Shown: positions 19,799 to 29,092 of the stretch, piece after piece
How positions within the stretch are numbered: the stretch's first letter is position 1
Layout of the letters: each line of letters starts with the position of its first letter
NCBI RefSeq assembly: GCF_036173125.1
Contig: NZ_CP108054.1
Coordinates: forward strand, 5,981,001-6,045,000
Direction: 5' to 3'
Length of the DNA stretch: 64,000 nucleotides
Origin: Streptomyces sp. NBC_00286
Lineage (GTDB): Bacteria; Actinomycetota; Actinomycetes; Streptomycetales; Streptomycetaceae
Notes under the pieces: model-generated
What the model saw: only the letters and a program-made list of their open reading frames with translations
Told to the model about the DNA's origin: nothing
Database searches by the model: none
Made by a program: the position numbers and the translations under genes

Positions 19799-20470
19799 TC
19801 ACGAGTTCAGGTAGGTCAGGACCGCCAGGACCCGTCGGTGGTCGCCGTCGCTCTGGGACAAGCCGAGCTTCAGGAAGATATTGCTGACGTGCTTCTCCAC
19901 GGCGCCGTCGCTGACGACCAGCTGCCGGGCGATCGCGGAGTTCGTCCGTCCCTCGGCCATAAGTCCCAGGACCTCCCTCTCGCGGGGGGTGAGTCCCGCG
20001 AGTACGTCCTGCTTCCGGCTGCGGCCGAGCAGCTGGGCCACCACCTCCGGGTCGAGCGCCGTGCCGCCCCGGGCCACGCGTACCACCGCGTCCACGAACT
20101 CACGTACTTCGGCTACCCGGTCCTTGAGCAGGTAGCCGACGCCGTGGCTGGAACCGGCGAGGAGTTCTGTGGCGTACTGCTCCTCCACATACTGCGAGAG
20201 CACGAGTACCCCGAGTCCCGGGTGATGTTTCCGCAACTGCACCGCGGCCTTGACGCCCTCGTCCGTGTGGGTCGGCGGCATCCGTACGTCCGCGACGACG
20301 ACGTCCGGCAGTGTGCCCTGGGCCGCCAGTTCTGTGATGGTCTTGATCAGTGCGTCACCGTCACCCACTCCGGCGACGACTTCGTGCCCCCGGTCGGTCA
20401 GCAGCCGAGTCAGGCCCTCCCTGAGCAGCACCGAATCCTCGGCGATGACCACTTGCACCCTGTCCTCCAC
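19799..20470 (-). CDS. NarL/LuxR-type response regulator
   Basis: A 223-residue two-component regulator. The receiver domain has the acidic pocket IAEDSVLLREGL, the phosphoacceptor Asp in DVVVADVRMPP, and the conserved Lys in GYLLKDRV. The C-terminal LuxR helix-turn-helix reads LTPREREVLGLMAEGRTNSAIARQL and ends in VEKHVSNIFLKLGL. I chose GTG 20470 because the receiver strand follows directly. An upstream in-frame extension overlaps a repeat and is arginine-rich. It is the only regulator next to two histidine kinases, with intergenic gaps of 444 and 281 bases, so separate promoters are possible. It is a candidate controller of kor or nuo expression (inference). Confidence 0.93.
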   Translation of the reverse strand: MEDRVQVVIAEDSVLLREGLTRLLTDRGHEVVAGVGDGDALIKTITELAAQGTLPDVVVADVRMPPTHTDEGVKAAVQLRKHHPGLGVLVLSQYVEEQYATELLAGSSHGVGYLLKDRVAEVREFVDAVVRVARGGTALDPEVVAQLLGRSRKQDVLAGLTPREREVLGLMAEGRTNSAIARQLVVSDGAVEKHVSNIFLKLGLSQSDGDHRRVLAVLTYLNS

Positions 20471-20540
20471 GGTTTCTGGCCCCCCAGTCGGCGCAGGCTT
20501 GCGCGTAGGGGTCCAGCATTTCACCTCCGGTGGTTGGGCG

Positions 20541-20672
20541 GGGTGGGTTCGTTGTCGGCTGCGGCGCCGTCGTGGCTGGTCGCGCCCACGCGGCGGAGCC
20601 GCAAATGCCACAGCCCCGCGCCCCTAAAAACCTGCGGCTCCACTCAGAGCCCAGACCACGACGAACCCGCAC
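20541..20672. repeat. Streptomyces-type intergenic palindromic repeat, copy 1
   Basis: The segment contains a large imperfect inverted repeat: GGTGGGTTCGTTGT near 20541 and ACGACGAACCCGCAC near 20658. Inside is the block CGCGCCCACGCGGCGGAGCC followed by CCCCGCGCCCCTAAAAACC. I remember this type of block as common between Streptomyces genes. It occupies part of the 444-base gap 20471-20914, which holds no gene. Its strong self-complementarity suggests an RNA hairpin or a mobile miniature repeat. Confidence 0.55.
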
Positions 20673-20825
20673 TCTTCCGCCGGTGGGAGGGGACGTGGGC
20701 CGGTGCGTCGTATGTCCGTCGCTTAGCTTCGGTCTGGGCACAGTTGCGCCCGGTGTCAGCAAGGGGTCGTATGCCCTGTTGGCGACGGGCTGACGCACCG
20801 GACCGCCGCCCCGCACCCACCACGC

Positions 20826-20880
20826 ACCCCAGGGGCGCGGGGAACTGCGCGAGCAACCACAACGCACCCGCAGCCGCGAC
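20826..20880. repeat. Streptomyces-type intergenic repeat, copy 2 (opposite orientation)
   Basis: CCCAGGGGCGCGGGGAACTG, then CGCGAGCAACCACAACGCAC and CCGCAGCCGCGAC. This carries the AGGGGCGCGGGG core in the opposite orientation to the copy at 20541-20672 and resembles a block I recall from many Streptomyces intergenic regions. Together the two copies fill much of the gap before the first kinase gene. Confidence 0.55.
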
Positions 20881-20914
20881 ACGAGTGTCCCCCCCACCCC
20901 TGTGGGCGCCCCAC

Positions 20915-22282
20915 TCATCCGGCGGACGCATGGCGCCAAGGCAGCTCTGCCGTGACGCGCGTCGGCCCGCCGGGCGGAGAGTCGACGACGAGGATGCCGT
21001 CGACCGCGTCGAGGCGTTCGGCGAGACCAGCCAGGCCAGAACCGCCGGAGGCATCCGCTCCGCCGGCACCGTTGTCGACGACCTGAAGCATCAGGCGGTT
21101 GTCGACGCGCCAGACGTCGACGTATGCCCGCGTCGCCCGCGAGTGCTTGCTGACGTTCTGGAGCAGCTCGGACGCGGTGAAGTACGCGATGCCCTCGATG
21201 GCGGGCGTCGGCCGGGACGGCAGGTCCACCTCGACCTGAACCGGCACCGTGCAACGAGAGGCCACCGCGGACAGGGCGGCATCGAGCCCCCGGTCGGTGA
21301 GAACGGCGGGATGGATGCCACGAGCGAGGTCCCGCAGTTCCTGCAGCGCCGTCTTCACCTCACCGTGCGCCTCGCCCACCATCCGCGCCGCCGCCTCCGG
21401 ATCCTCCGCCAGCTTCTCCTTGGCCAGCCCCAGGTCCATGGCCAGCGCGACCAGCCGCGCCTGCGCCCCGTCGTGCAGATCCCGCTCGATACGCCGCAGA
21501 TCGGCGGCGGCCGTGTCGATGACGACACCGCGGTCCGACTCCAGCTCCACGACCCGCGTCGCCAGCCGCGAAGGCCCGAGCAGCCCGCGCACCAGCAGCC
21601 CGTCCACCAGCGTCAGCGCCCGTACGATCCACGGCGTGGCCAGCGTGAGCAGCAGCCCCAGCAGCGCCGTCACGGTTATCTCGAAGGGGTTGTCCAGGTA
21701 GATCCGGTGCGTCTCATCCCCGTACAGCTGAAGCCCGTCCTGTCCGGCCCATACCGGGAAGACCCAGAACCACAGCGGATACGTCAGCATGGCCCAGCCG
21801 TACGCCCAGAAGTTGATCGCCACCACGAACGAGAACACGGCCCACGGGAAGTGCAGCACCGCGTACAGCAGATGCCGCCAGGACGCCCCGCTCTTGAGCA
21901 TCGCGCCCATCCACGCCATCGGGCCCTGCTTCCGGACCCGCAACGGCTCCGGCGCCGCGACCTCCAGACCCAGCAGCCCGCGAGCCCGCGCCCGTTCCAG
22001 CGCGCCGAATCCGCGGCAGCCCGCGAGCGCCGCCGCGAGCACCGGTATGCCGAGGAATGTGATCAGCAGGCCCGCGCCCAGCGACACCATCGTCACGGCG
22101 AAGGTGAACATCAGGATGCTGACCGGCAGGTTCAGCATCAGGTAGCCGAACTCTTTCCAGCTGCGCGCCTCGAATGGCGCCCGCAGTGCGGCCGGGAGCC
22201 TGTGCCGCCGCCCCTCGACGCCCTCCCCGAGGAATCCGGGCCCAGCGTCTCGCCCGTATCCCTGTCCGTACTCCGTCGCCAT
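20915..22282 (-). CDS. Sensor histidine kinase (NarX/LiaS-like), copy 1
   Basis: A 455-residue membrane kinase. The N-terminal half has four or more hydrophobic segments (for example YLMLNLPVSILMFTFAV and HLLYAVLHFPWAVFSFVV). The HisKA_3 dimerisation helix is RRIERDLHDGAQARLV, where the His is phosphorylated. An HATPase-like N-box reads TASELLQNVSKHS and a G-box region GSGLAGLAERL. It presumably phosphorylates the adjacent NarL-type regulator. Its catalytic half is almost identical to that of the second kinase, including 30 or more residues unchanged, so the two arose by duplication. The start is ATG 22282. The signal sensed by the membrane part is unknown. Confidence 0.92.
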   Translation of the reverse strand: MATEYGQGYGRDAGPGFLGEGVEGRRHRLPAALRAPFEARSWKEFGYLMLNLPVSILMFTFAVTMVSLGAGLLITFLGIPVLAAALAGCRGFGALERARARGLLGLEVAAPEPLRVRKQGPMAWMGAMLKSGASWRHLLYAVLHFPWAVFSFVVAINFWAYGWAMLTYPLWFWVFPVWAGQDGLQLYGDETHRIYLDNPFEITVTALLGLLLTLATPWIVRALTLVDGLLVRGLLGPSRLATRVVELESDRGVVIDTAAADLRRIERDLHDGAQARLVALAMDLGLAKEKLAEDPEAAARMVGEAHGEVKTALQELRDLARGIHPAVLTDRGLDAALSAVASRCTVPVQVEVDLPSRPTPAIEGIAYFTASELLQNVSKHSRATRAYVDVWRVDNRLMLQVVDNGAGGADASGGSGLAGLAERLDAVDGILVVDSPPGGPTRVTAELPWRHASAG

Positions 22283-22482
22283 GGCCGCCGTCCGTTTCTA
22301 CTCGGTTCCTGTTCGGTCCGGTTGTCCGCTGTCGTAGCTCCACACTGCTCGGTGCCAGGCCCGCGGACCATGGAGTACGTCGGCGTCTTGGAGCGGGGGT
22401 TTTCCCTACCTAGCTGTACGACGTGAAGGGTCGTACGGCAGGAGAAGGCCGTGCAGCTGGAAGTGCCGTACAAGAGGAGAGC

Positions 22483-22520
22483 CGTACGGCAGGCAGTCGT
22501 ACGGCAGGCAGTCGTACGGC
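22483..22520. repeat. Short tandem repeat between the two kinase genes
   Basis: The 15-base unit CGTACGGCAGGCAGT occurs at 22483-22497 and 22498-22512, followed by a partial CGTACGGC copy at 22513-22520. It lies in the 281-base gap between the kinase genes, on the 5' side of copy 1 in the minus direction. Confidence 0.7.
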
Positions 22521-22563
22521 GCGTAGCCCGGCCGCCCGCCGGAGCGCGCCCGCAGCCGTCCGC

Positions 22564-23760
22564 CTACCTCCGTGCCGGCTCCTCCGTGCGGTCCCGCCAC
22601 GGGAGTTCCGCCGTGATCGTTGTCGGGCCGCCTACGGGGGACTCAATGATGAACAGGCCGTCTACCGCGCCGAGCCGGTCCGCGAGGCCCGCCATGCCGG
22701 TGCCGCCGTCGAGGGAGGCGCCGCCGCGGCCGTCGTCCCAGACCTGTATGAGCAGGCGGTTGTCCGAGCGCCAGACGTCGACGGAGGCGGACCGTGCCCC
22801 GCTGTGTTTGCTGACGTTCTGGAGGAGCTCGGAGACCGTGAAGTACGCGATGCCCTCGATGGCCGCGGCCGGGCGCATCGGCAGGTCGGCGGTCACCTTG
22901 ACGGGGACCGTGCAGCGGGAGGCCACCGCGGACAGGGCGGCGTCGAGCCCGCGGTCGGTGAGGACGGCGGGATGGATGCCACGGGCCAGGTCGCGCAGTT
23001 CCTGGAGCGCCATCTTCACCTCGCCGTGCGCCTCCTCGACCATCGACGCCGCGGTGTCGGGGTCCTCCAGGAGCTTCTCCTTGGCCAGACCGAGCCCCAT
23101 CGCGAGGTTGACGAGTCGCGCCTGCGCTCCGTCGTGCAGATCCCGCTCGATACGCCGCAGATCGGCCGCGGCCGTGTCGACGACCACGCCCCGGTCCGAC
23201 TCCAACTCGGCTATGCGCCGCTCCAGTTCGTCGGAGGGCGACAGCAGCCCGCGGACCATCGCCCGGTCCGCGTTGGCGAGCCCGCGCGCGATGAACGGCA
23301 GCACCGGCCACAGCACGAACAACGAGGTCAGCGTGATAGTGAAAGTGAGGATGCCCCAGGGCAACCGCATGAAGTCGTACAGCACCGTCCGCCAGCCGAC
23401 GGGGTCCTTCAGCGCCATCCACAGCGCGGGGAGGAAGCCGCCCCGGCCTCGCCACGGCAGCGGACTCGGCTCGTCCACCCGTACCCCCAGCAGTGCCCTG
23501 GCCCGGCCCCGCTCCAGCTTGCCCAGCAGACGGGCGCCCATCAGCCCGCCCGCGAGCAGCGGAAGACCGATCACCGTCAGGGTCAGGAAGGCGCCAGTGG
23601 ACAGGACCGTCACGACGTACGTGAAACCGATCAGCGACACCGGCAGGTTCGCCAGGAGATGCGCGATCTCCTTCCAGGTGTGCCGGTCGTAGGCGAAGCG
23701 CGCGGGCGGCGGCCGGTCGCCGACGTCCCGGGTGTCGGTGGCGATGATGCGTTCGGTCAT
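22564..23760 (-). CDS. Sensor histidine kinase (NarX/LiaS-like), copy 2
   Basis: A 398-residue paralogue of the neighbouring kinase. It has an N-terminal membrane region with at least four segments (EIAHLLANLPVSLIGFTYVV and LPWGILTFTITLTSL) and an HisKA_3 helix with RRIERDLHDGAQARLV. The same catalytic sequence ALQELRDLARGIHPAVLTDR occurs in both copies, followed by the same N-box. I chose ATG 23760; the longer open frame to 23880 gives an arginine-rich start without a ribosome site. The gene is divergent from nuoA, so one region carries both promoters, and this kinase could respond to respiratory state (inference). Confidence 0.92.
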   Translation of the reverse strand: MTERIIATDTRDVGDRPPPARFAYDRHTWKEIAHLLANLPVSLIGFTYVVTVLSTGAFLTLTVIGLPLLAGGLMGARLLGKLERGRARALLGVRVDEPSPLPWRGRGGFLPALWMALKDPVGWRTVLYDFMRLPWGILTFTITLTSLFVLWPVLPFIARGLANADRAMVRGLLSPSDELERRIAELESDRGVVVDTAAADLRRIERDLHDGAQARLVNLAMGLGLAKEKLLEDPDTAASMVEEAHGEVKMALQELRDLARGIHPAVLTDRGLDAALSAVASRCTVPVKVTADLPMRPAAAIEGIAYFTVSELLQNVSKHSGARSASVDVWRSDNRLLIQVWDDGRGGASLDGGTGMAGLADRLGAVDGLFIIESPVGGPTTITAELPWRDRTEEPARR

Positions 23761-23895
23761 AACGGCTAGCGTGCCGGGCCGCAGGCCGGAGCGCCATGAG
23801 GTGGACCGCCGGGATCCCCTGGGGAAAACCCCACCCCTGCTTCCCGCCGGGCGCCCGTCGGCGACCTCCGCGCATGCCAAGGCGTGACGGGCTGC

Positions 23896-23924
23896 TTACC
23901 GTTTCTTTAGCAGGGCCTAGACTC
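23896..23924 (+). promoter_or_regulatory. Possible promoter of the nuo cluster
   Basis: TTACCG (23896-23901) and TAGACT (23919-23924) with a 17-base spacer lie about 100 bases before the nuoA start. The fit to HrdB-type consensus is moderate. No Rex-type site (TGTGAN-style pair) was seen between the kinase and nuoA. Confidence 0.35.
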
Positions 23925-24025
23925 CGGTGCGTACAGATCGTCGAGCACGGCGCATCGCACGGCGCACATCAGCGCGCGCACGAGGTCATACGCGGTCATA
24001 CGAGGTCAGGGAGCGAGGGGCGGAC

Positions 24026-24448
24026 GTGCCGGAACCGACCAGGGGCGCGGGGACCGGGACCGCCGGGATCACGGTCGCGGCGGACTACTTCCAGTCCTAC
24101 TCGGTCGTCGGACTGCTCGCCGTGATCGGCGTGCTGTTCGTCGCCGTCGCCTTCGGAGCCGGGCGCCTGCTGCGGCCCGTCGTCCCGACGCCCGAGAAAC
24201 TCCTGACGTACGAGTGCGGAGTCGACCCCGTCGGCGAGGGCTGGGCCCACACCCAGGTCCGCTACTACGTCTACGCCTTCCTCTACGTGATCTTCGCCGT
24301 CGACTCGATCTTCCTGTTCCCCTGGGCGACGGTCTTCGCCGCGCCGGGCTACGGGGCGACGACGCTCGTAGAGATGTTCATCTTCCTCGGCTTCCTGGCC
24401 GTGGGACTGCTGTACGCATACAAGAAGGGCGTCCTCACATGGACGTGA
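24026..24448 (+). CDS. nuoA: Complex I-like subunit NuoA
   Basis: A 140-residue membrane subunit with three helices. The conserved loop is YECGVDPVG, followed by [23 protein letters not shown]. In complex I, NuoA holds the quinone cavity with NuoH and NuoJ. The start is GTG 24026, with GAGGGG 6 bases upstream. A longer open frame upstream is arginine-rich and unlikely to be translated. This first gene of the cluster overlaps nuoB by 10 bases. It belongs to a set without nuoD, E, F or G, and a second complete nuo operon probably exists elsewhere, as in other Streptomyces. Confidence 0.95.
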   Translation: MPEPTRGAGTGTAGITVAADYFQSYSVVGLLAVIGVLFVAVAFGAGRLLRPVVPTPEKLLTYECGVDPVGEGWAHTQVRYYVYAFLYVIFAVDSIFLFPWATVFAAPGYGATTLVEMFIFLGFLAVGLLYAYKKGVLTWT

Positions 24449-25089
24449 CCCAGCCCGAGCCCGTGTCCGAGCCGGGGCCTGTGCTGCTTCCGGAGCCGAA
24501 GCGCCTGGGTGCGCTCGCGCGTCTTGCCCCCGAGCCGATGAAAGTGGTCCTCAACTGGGGTCGCCGCTACAGCCTGTGGGTCTTCAACTTCGGCCTCGCC
24601 TGCTGCGCCATCGAGTTCATCGCCGCCTCCATGGCCCGGCACGACTTCATCCGCCTGGGCGTGATTCCGTTCGCTCCAGGGCCGCGCCAGGCCGACCTGA
24701 TGGTGGTGTCGGGGACGGTGACGGACAAGATGGCGCCCGCGGTGAAGCGGCTGTACGAGCAGATGCCCGAGCCCAAGTACGTCATCTCCTTCGGCGCCTG
24801 CTCCAACTGCGGCGGGCCCTACTGGGACTCGTACTCCGTGACCAAGGGCGTCGACCAGATCATCCCGGTCGATGTGTACGTCCCCGGATGCCCGCCCCGG
24901 CCCGAAGCACTGCTCCAGGGCATCCTCAAGCTTCAGGAGAAGATCGCACGGGAGTCGCTGGGGGAGCGGTACGGATCCGAGTACGGATCTCAGCGCTACG
25001 GATCCGCCGGCCCCCGGCCTTCCACGGGCGCGCTGCAGAGCGGGCTGGTGAAGCCGCCGGTTCCGGCAGGGGAGGAGGGCGAGCGGTGA
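24439..25089 (+). CDS. nuoB: Complex I-like subunit NuoB
   Basis: A 216-residue subunit that would carry the terminal N2 4Fe-4S cluster donating to quinone. The four expected cysteines are present: C55 and C56 (LACCAIEF), C121 (GACSNC) and C151 (PGCPPRP). Core sequences such as [14 protein letters not shown] and YPGC-type endings are intact. Length and order suggest a functional electron carrier, which argues against decay of the cluster. It has a tail rich in Tyr/Gly/Ser, then [12 protein letters not shown]. It overlaps nuoA at the start and nuoC at the stop. NuoD, its usual partner in the quinone site, is missing here. Confidence 0.95.
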   Translation: MDVTQPEPVSEPGPVLLPEPKRLGALARLAPEPMKVVLNWGRRYSLWVFNFGLACCAIEFIAASMARHDFIRLGVIPFAPGPRQADLMVVSGTVTDKMAPAVKRLYEQMPEPKYVISFGACSNCGGPYWDSYSVTKGVDQIIPVDVYVPGCPPRPEALLQGILKLQEKIARESLGERYGSEYGSQRYGSAGPRPSTGALQSGLVKPPVPAGEEGER

Positions 25090-26414
25090 CCGGCTGGCTG
25101 CCCTCCCCGGTGGAGGAGCTCTTCGGTACGGAGGCCACGGCCGAGGAGTCGTACGAGCTCCTGACCGTCGACGTGCCGCCCGCCGCCTGGATCTCCGCCC
25201 TGGAGACCGCGCGCGACGAACTGGGCTGTACGTATTTCGACTGGCTGAGCGCCGTCGACGAGCCCGGCACGGGCTTCCGCGTCGCGGCCCATGTGGTCGC
25301 ACTCGCTCCGGTACGCCGCCTTCTCGTACGTACGACCGTGCCGCACGACGCACCCGTACTCCCTTCCGCCGTGGACGTCTACGCGGGCGCCGCCTGGCAC
25401 GAACGTGAGACCCACGAGATGTTCGGCGTCACCTTCGAGGGCCACCCGGGGCTCGCGCCGCTGCTCCTCCCGGAGGGCTTCGAGGGGCACCCCCTGCGCA
25501 AGGACTTCGTCCTGGCGGCCCGCGTCGCCAAGGCCTGGCCCGGCGCGAAGGAGCCGGGGGAGTCGGAGCACGGCGGTCCGAAGCGCCGCCAGATGCTGCC
25601 GCCCGGCGTCCCCGACCCGAACGAGTGGGGCCCCCTGAAGGGCCAGCTCCCGCCTGCTCCGGCCCGCCCTGCCCGAGGCGCGGCCCGGGCCGCGGGCGAA
25701 CGCCCGGCCCGGCGGACTCGCACAGCGGGGGAGGGCTCGGCGAGCCAGGCCCCGGCTTCGGGTGCGCCCGCCGCGGGTCCTGGTACGGGTACGACGGCGG
25801 AGGGCAGGCCTGCGGGACGCCGGGCGCGCAGCGTGAGCGAGGGGTCGGCGACACAGCGGACGGAGGGGGCAGAGCGCGCTGAGGGGACGGAGGCGGGCTC
25901 GGCGGGTGCTCCTTCGGCCTCGCCCGCCTCGGCATCGGGTGCCGAAACGCCGCCCGCGGCACCGCGTCGCGCCCGCAGCGCCGACGAGGGCTCGGCGTCG
26001 CAGCGGGGGGTGTCCGCTGCCGCCCCGGCCGACGAAGCTGGCGGCGAGCAGCAGCCCGGAGGCAAGCGGCAGCCCGAAGGCGGGCAGCCCGCCCGCCCGG
26101 CGCGCGCCCGCAGTACGGACGCTCCGTGGCACCATGCGCGCCCCGCCTTCGACGACTCTGAGCAGAAGCCGCCCACGGGGGCTCCCACGGAGGAGTCGCG
26201 GATCGGGGAGCCGCCCACAGGCGAGTCGCCGAAGAGCGAGTCGCCAACGGGGGAGTCGCCCACTGAAGAGCGTCCCTCGCCTGAGCGGCAACCGGACGTC
26301 GAGCCCGACGAGCCCAGGGCTGCCGAAGCTCCCGAGGAGGCGCAGGCGAAACCCTCCGAGACTCCCGAAGCCCAGCACCCCACCGACGACAACCCCCCAG
26401 GAGGCCCGCAGTGA
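25086..26414 (+). CDS. nuoC: Complex I-like subunit NuoC with a long repetitive C-terminal extension
   Basis: The first about 180 residues are a NuoC (30-kDa) subunit: the conserved [19 protein letters not shown] block lies at residues 105-123, followed by [10 protein letters not shown]. The remaining 250 residues are disordered and rich in Pro, Ala, Glu, Ser and Arg. This tail carries a repeated arginine-serine motif, RRxRxxxEGSASQ, near residues 209, 245 and 294, and a shortened copy near 339. It also has PTGESP-like repeats near the end. Total length is 442, about double a usual bacterial NuoC. GTG 25086 overlaps the nuoB stop. The tail is not needed for core function and may bind RNA, membranes or another protein (inference). 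Confidence 0.93.
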   Translation: MTGWLPSPVEELFGTEATAEESYELLTVDVPPAAWISALETARDELGCTYFDWLSAVDEPGTGFRVAAHVVALAPVRRLLVRTTVPHDAPVLPSAVDVYAGAAWHERETHEMFGVTFEGHPGLAPLLLPEGFEGHPLRKDFVLAARVAKAWPGAKEPGESEHGGPKRRQMLPPGVPDPNEWGPLKGQLPPAPARPARGAARAAGERPARRTRTAGEGSASQAPASGAPAAGPGTGTTAEGRPAGRRARSVSEGSATQRTEGAERAEGTEAGSAGAPSASPASASGAETPPAAPRRARSADEGSASQRGVSAAAPADEAGGEQQPGGKRQPEGGQPARPARARSTDAPWHHARPAFDDSEQKPPTGAPTEESRIGEPPTGESPKSESPTGESPTEERPSPERQPDVEPDEPRAAEAPEEAQAKPSETPEAQHPTDDNPPGGPQ

Positions 26415-27379
26415 ACGACGTGCTCGACGTCACCCTGCGACTCCTGATCGTCTTCGTCGTGTTCCTCACCTTCCCGCTGATCGTCGGCCAGACGGAGCAC
26501 AAGGTGATGGCCCATATGCAGGGCCGCCTCGGCCCCATGTACGCGGGCGGCTTCCACGGCTGGGCCCAACTCGTCGCGGACGGCGTGAAGTTCGCCCAGA
26601 AGGAAGACGTCGTCCCCGCGGGCGCCGACCGCCGTATCTTCCAGCTGGCCCCCGCCGTCGCCCTCCTCCCGTACCTACTCGTCCTTCTCGCCATCCCCAT
26701 CGGCCCGGGCGAAGGTGCCGTCGGCGAGGTCATCGACGCAGGCATCTTCTTCGTCCTCGCCGTGATGGGCGTGGGCGTCCTCGGCTCACTCATGGCGGGC
26801 TGGGCCTCGGCCAACAAGTTCTCCCTCCTCGGCGGCCTCCGCACCGCCGCCCAACTCCTCGCCTACGAACTCCCGATGCTCCTCACCGCGGCCTCGGTCG
26901 CGATGGCCGCGGGCACGGTCTCGCTCCCCGGCATCCTCGACGCCTTCGAGTGGTGGTGGCTGCCCTGGCAGATCGTCGGCGCGCTCGTCTTCTTCGTGGC
27001 CGGCCTCGCCGAACTCCAGCGCCCTCCCTTCGACATGCCGGTCGCCGACTCGGAGATCATCTTCGGCGCGTACACCGAGTACACCGGTCTGCGTTTCGCT
27101 CTCTTCCTCCTCGCCGAGTACGCCGGAATCATCGTCCTGTGCGGCCTGACCACCGTCCTTTTCCTGGGCGGCTGGCACGGCCCGTGGGGCGCCGACGGCC
27201 TCGGCTGGGTCTGGACCCTGCTGAAGACCGCGGTCCTCGCCTTCCTCGTGATCTGGCTCCGCGTCACCTATCCCCGTCTCCGCGAGGACCAGCTCCAGAA
27301 ACTCTCCTGGACCCTCCTCGTCCCTCTCTCCCTCGCCCAGATCGCCCTCACCGGCGTCGTCAAGGTGGTGATCCAGTAG
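26411..27379 (+). CDS. nuoH: Complex I-like subunit NuoH
   Basis: A 322-residue membrane subunit with about eight helices that links the peripheral arm to the proton-pumping arm and lines the quinone entry. Conserved blocks are [36 protein letters not shown] and [17 protein letters not shown], with the last glutamate-rich loop typical of Nuo[15 protein letters not shown] and the C-terminal [18 protein letters not shown] follow. The start is GTG 26411, overlapping the nuoC stop by 4 bases. NuoH normally contacts NuoD, which is absent from this cluster, so an alternative partner or a trans-supplied NuoD would be needed. Confidence 0.95.
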   Translation: MNDVLDVTLRLLIVFVVFLTFPLIVGQTEHKVMAHMQGRLGPMYAGGFHGWAQLVADGVKFAQKEDVVPAGADRRIFQLAPAVALLPYLLVLLAIPIGPGEGAVGEVIDAGIFFVLAVMGVGVLGSLMAGWASANKFSLLGGLRTAAQLLAYELPMLLTAASVAMAAGTVSLPGILDAFEWWWLPWQIVGALVFFVAGLAELQRPPFDMPVADSEIIFGAYTEYTGLRFALFLLAEYAGIIVLCGLTTVLFLGGWHGPWGADGLGWVWTLLKTAVLAFLVIWLRVTYPRLREDQLQKLSWTLLVPLSLAQIALTGVVKVVIQ

Positions 27380-27381
27380 CC

Positions 27382-28011
27382 ATGGCTGAGTCCCTCCCGC
27401 CCACTCGGTCTCGCATCCCCGGCAGCGGCCTCGCCAAGGGCCTGGCCGTCACCCTGCGCACGATGACGAAGCGCGCGCACACCGCGCAGTACCCGGACGC
27501 CCAGCCCGAACTCCCGCCCCGAAGCCGCGGCGTCATCGGCCTCTTCGAGGAGAACTGCACGGTCTGCATGCTGTGCGCCCGCGAGTGCCCGGACTGGTGC
27601 ATCTACATCGACTCCCACAAGGAGACGGTCCCGCCCGCCGCCCCCGGAGGCCGCGAGCGCAGCCGTAACGTCCTCGACCGCTTCGCCATCGACTTCGCTC
27701 TGTGCATGTATTGCGGTATCTGCATCGAGGTGTGTCCTTTCGACGCGCTCTTCTGGTCCCCGGAGTTCGAGTACGCGGAGACCGACATCCACGAACTCAC
27801 CCACGAACGCGACAAACTCCGCGAGTGGATGTGGACCGTCCCGGCCCCTCCGGCCCTCGACCCCTCCGCCGAGGAACCGAAGGAACTCGCCGCCGCCCGC
27901 AAGACCGCCGACAAGCTCGCCGCCGAACAGGCAGCCGGGGAGCAGGCAGCCCGGGCAGACGAACCGGCAGCCGGGGCGGAGCCGACCGCGCCGCAGGAGG
28001 GAGACGCGTGA
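27382..28011 (+). CDS. nuoI: Complex I-like subunit NuoI (two 4Fe-4S ferredoxin)
   Basis: A 209-residue subunit with two 4Fe-4S motifs: cysteines C59, C62, C65, C69 ([12 protein letters not shown]) and C108, C111, C114, C118 ([12 protein letters not shown]). These form the N6a and N6b clusters. Both clusters are complete, so the protein could take electrons from a ferredoxin-like donor. A hydrophobic, basic N terminus and an Ala/Glu-rich tail of about 60 residues ([16 protein letters not shown] and similar) frame the core. The ATG at 27382 follows the nuoH stop by two bases and precedes nuoJ with a 4-base overlap. Confidence 0.95.
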   Translation: MAESLPPTRSRIPGSGLAKGLAVTLRTMTKRAHTAQYPDAQPELPPRSRGVIGLFEENCTVCMLCARECPDWCIYIDSHKETVPPAAPGGRERSRNVLDRFAIDFALCMYCGICIEVCPFDALFWSPEFEYAETDIHELTHERDKLREWMWTVPAPPALDPSAEEPKELAAARKTADKLAAEQAAGEQAARADEPAAGAEPTAPQEGDA

Positions 28012-28688
28012 GCCTCGCCGCCGTCGCCGCATCAACGGCGACGACCACCGCCGCCGAAACCAACGGCTTCCTCTCCCCGACCGGCGTCGAGATCGCCTTC
28101 CTCCTCGTCGGCCTCGTCACCCTCGGCGCGGCCGTCGTGACCGTCACCACCAAGCAACTGGTCCACGCCGCCCTGTGGCTGGTCGTGACGCTCGGCAGCC
28201 TCGCCGTCGAATACCTCCTGCTCACCGCCGAGTTCATCGCCTGGGTGCAGGTCCTCATCTACGTCGGTTCCGTCGTCGTGCTCCTCCTCTTCGGTCTGAT
28301 GCTCACCAAGGCCCCCATCGGCCGGTCCCCGGACGCCGACTCCGGCAACCGCTGGGCCGCCCTGACCGTCGCCATCGCCGCGGCCACCGCCCTCGTCTGG
28401 GTCGTCGTCGACGCCTTCCGGACGACCTGGATCGACCTGGACGGCGCCGCCGCCGGCTCCACCGAGGCAAACGGCAAGGCCCTCTTCCAGAACTGGGTCC
28501 TCCCCTTCGAAGCCCTCTCCGTCCTCCTCCTCGCCGCCCTGGTCGGCGCGATCGTCCTCTCCCGCAAGGCCGCCGCCTCCAACCTGCCCACAGGGAGTAC
28601 GGCCCCGGGCAAGCAGCCTTCGGGTACGGGCCCGGCCACCTCCTCCGACGAGCAGCCCTCGCGCCAGGGCAAGGAAGGCGCCCGCTGA
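28008..28688 (+). CDS. nuoJ: Complex I-like subunit NuoJ
   Basis: A 226-residue membrane subunit with five predicted helices; the family signature region lies near [21 protein letters not shown] and [22 protein letters not shown]. In complex I, NuoJ forms part of the proton channel region beside NuoK. The protein ends with a hydrophilic tail rich in Ser, Gly and Gln ([16 protein letters not shown]). GTG 28008 overlaps the nuoI stop, and the stop overlaps the nuoK ATG, so translation is tightly coupled. It is somewhat longer than NuoJ of E. coli, mainly because of the tail. Confidence 0.94.
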   Translation: MSLAAVAASTATTTAAETNGFLSPTGVEIAFLLVGLVTLGAAVVTVTTKQLVHAALWLVVTLGSLAVEYLLLTAEFIAWVQVLIYVGSVVVLLLFGLMLTKAPIGRSPDADSGNRWAALTVAIAAATALVWVVVDAFRTTWIDLDGAAAGSTEANGKALFQNWVLPFEALSVLLLAALVGAIVLSRKAAASNLPTGSTAPGKQPSGTGPATSSDEQPSRQGKEGAR

Positions 28689-29092
28689 TGCATCTCGCCT
28701 ATCCCGCCGTGCTCTCCGCCCTCCTCTTCTGCACGGGCCTGTACGGAGTCCTCGCGCGCCGCAACGCGATCCTGGTCCTGATGTCCGTCGAGCTGATGCT
28801 CAACGCCGTCAACCTGAACCTGGTCGCCTTCGACGTCTGGCTCAGCAAGACCGCACAGGACACCCTGCACTCCGGCCAGGCCCTGACCCTGTTCACCATC
28901 GCCATCGCCGCCGCCGAGATCGGCATCGGCCTGGCGATCGTCCTCGCCGTCTACCGCAATCGCGGCACCTCGGACATCGACAAGCTCCGCGACACCGCCG
29001 AGACCGACGACGGCGATGACAGCGACGACGGCCACGACGCCCCCGGATCCGCCGCGCCCACGACGGCCGAGAAGGCTGAGGCCACCGCGTGA
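28688..29092 (+). CDS. nuoK: Complex I-like subunit NuoK
   Basis: A 134-residue membrane subunit of three helices. The two conserved glutamates needed for proton transfer are visible in [17 protein letters not shown] and [19 protein letters not shown] polar acidic tail ([11 protein letters not shown]) of about 35 residues follows, longer than in E. coli. Both start and stop overlap neighbours. The intact glutamates argue for a pumping, not degenerate, complex. Confidence 0.95.
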   Translation: MHLAYPAVLSALLFCTGLYGVLARRNAILVLMSVELMLNAVNLNLVAFDVWLSKTAQDTLHSGQALTLFTIAIAAAEIGIGLAIVLAVYRNRGTSDIDKLRDTAETDDGDDSDDGHDAPGSAAPTTAEKAEATA

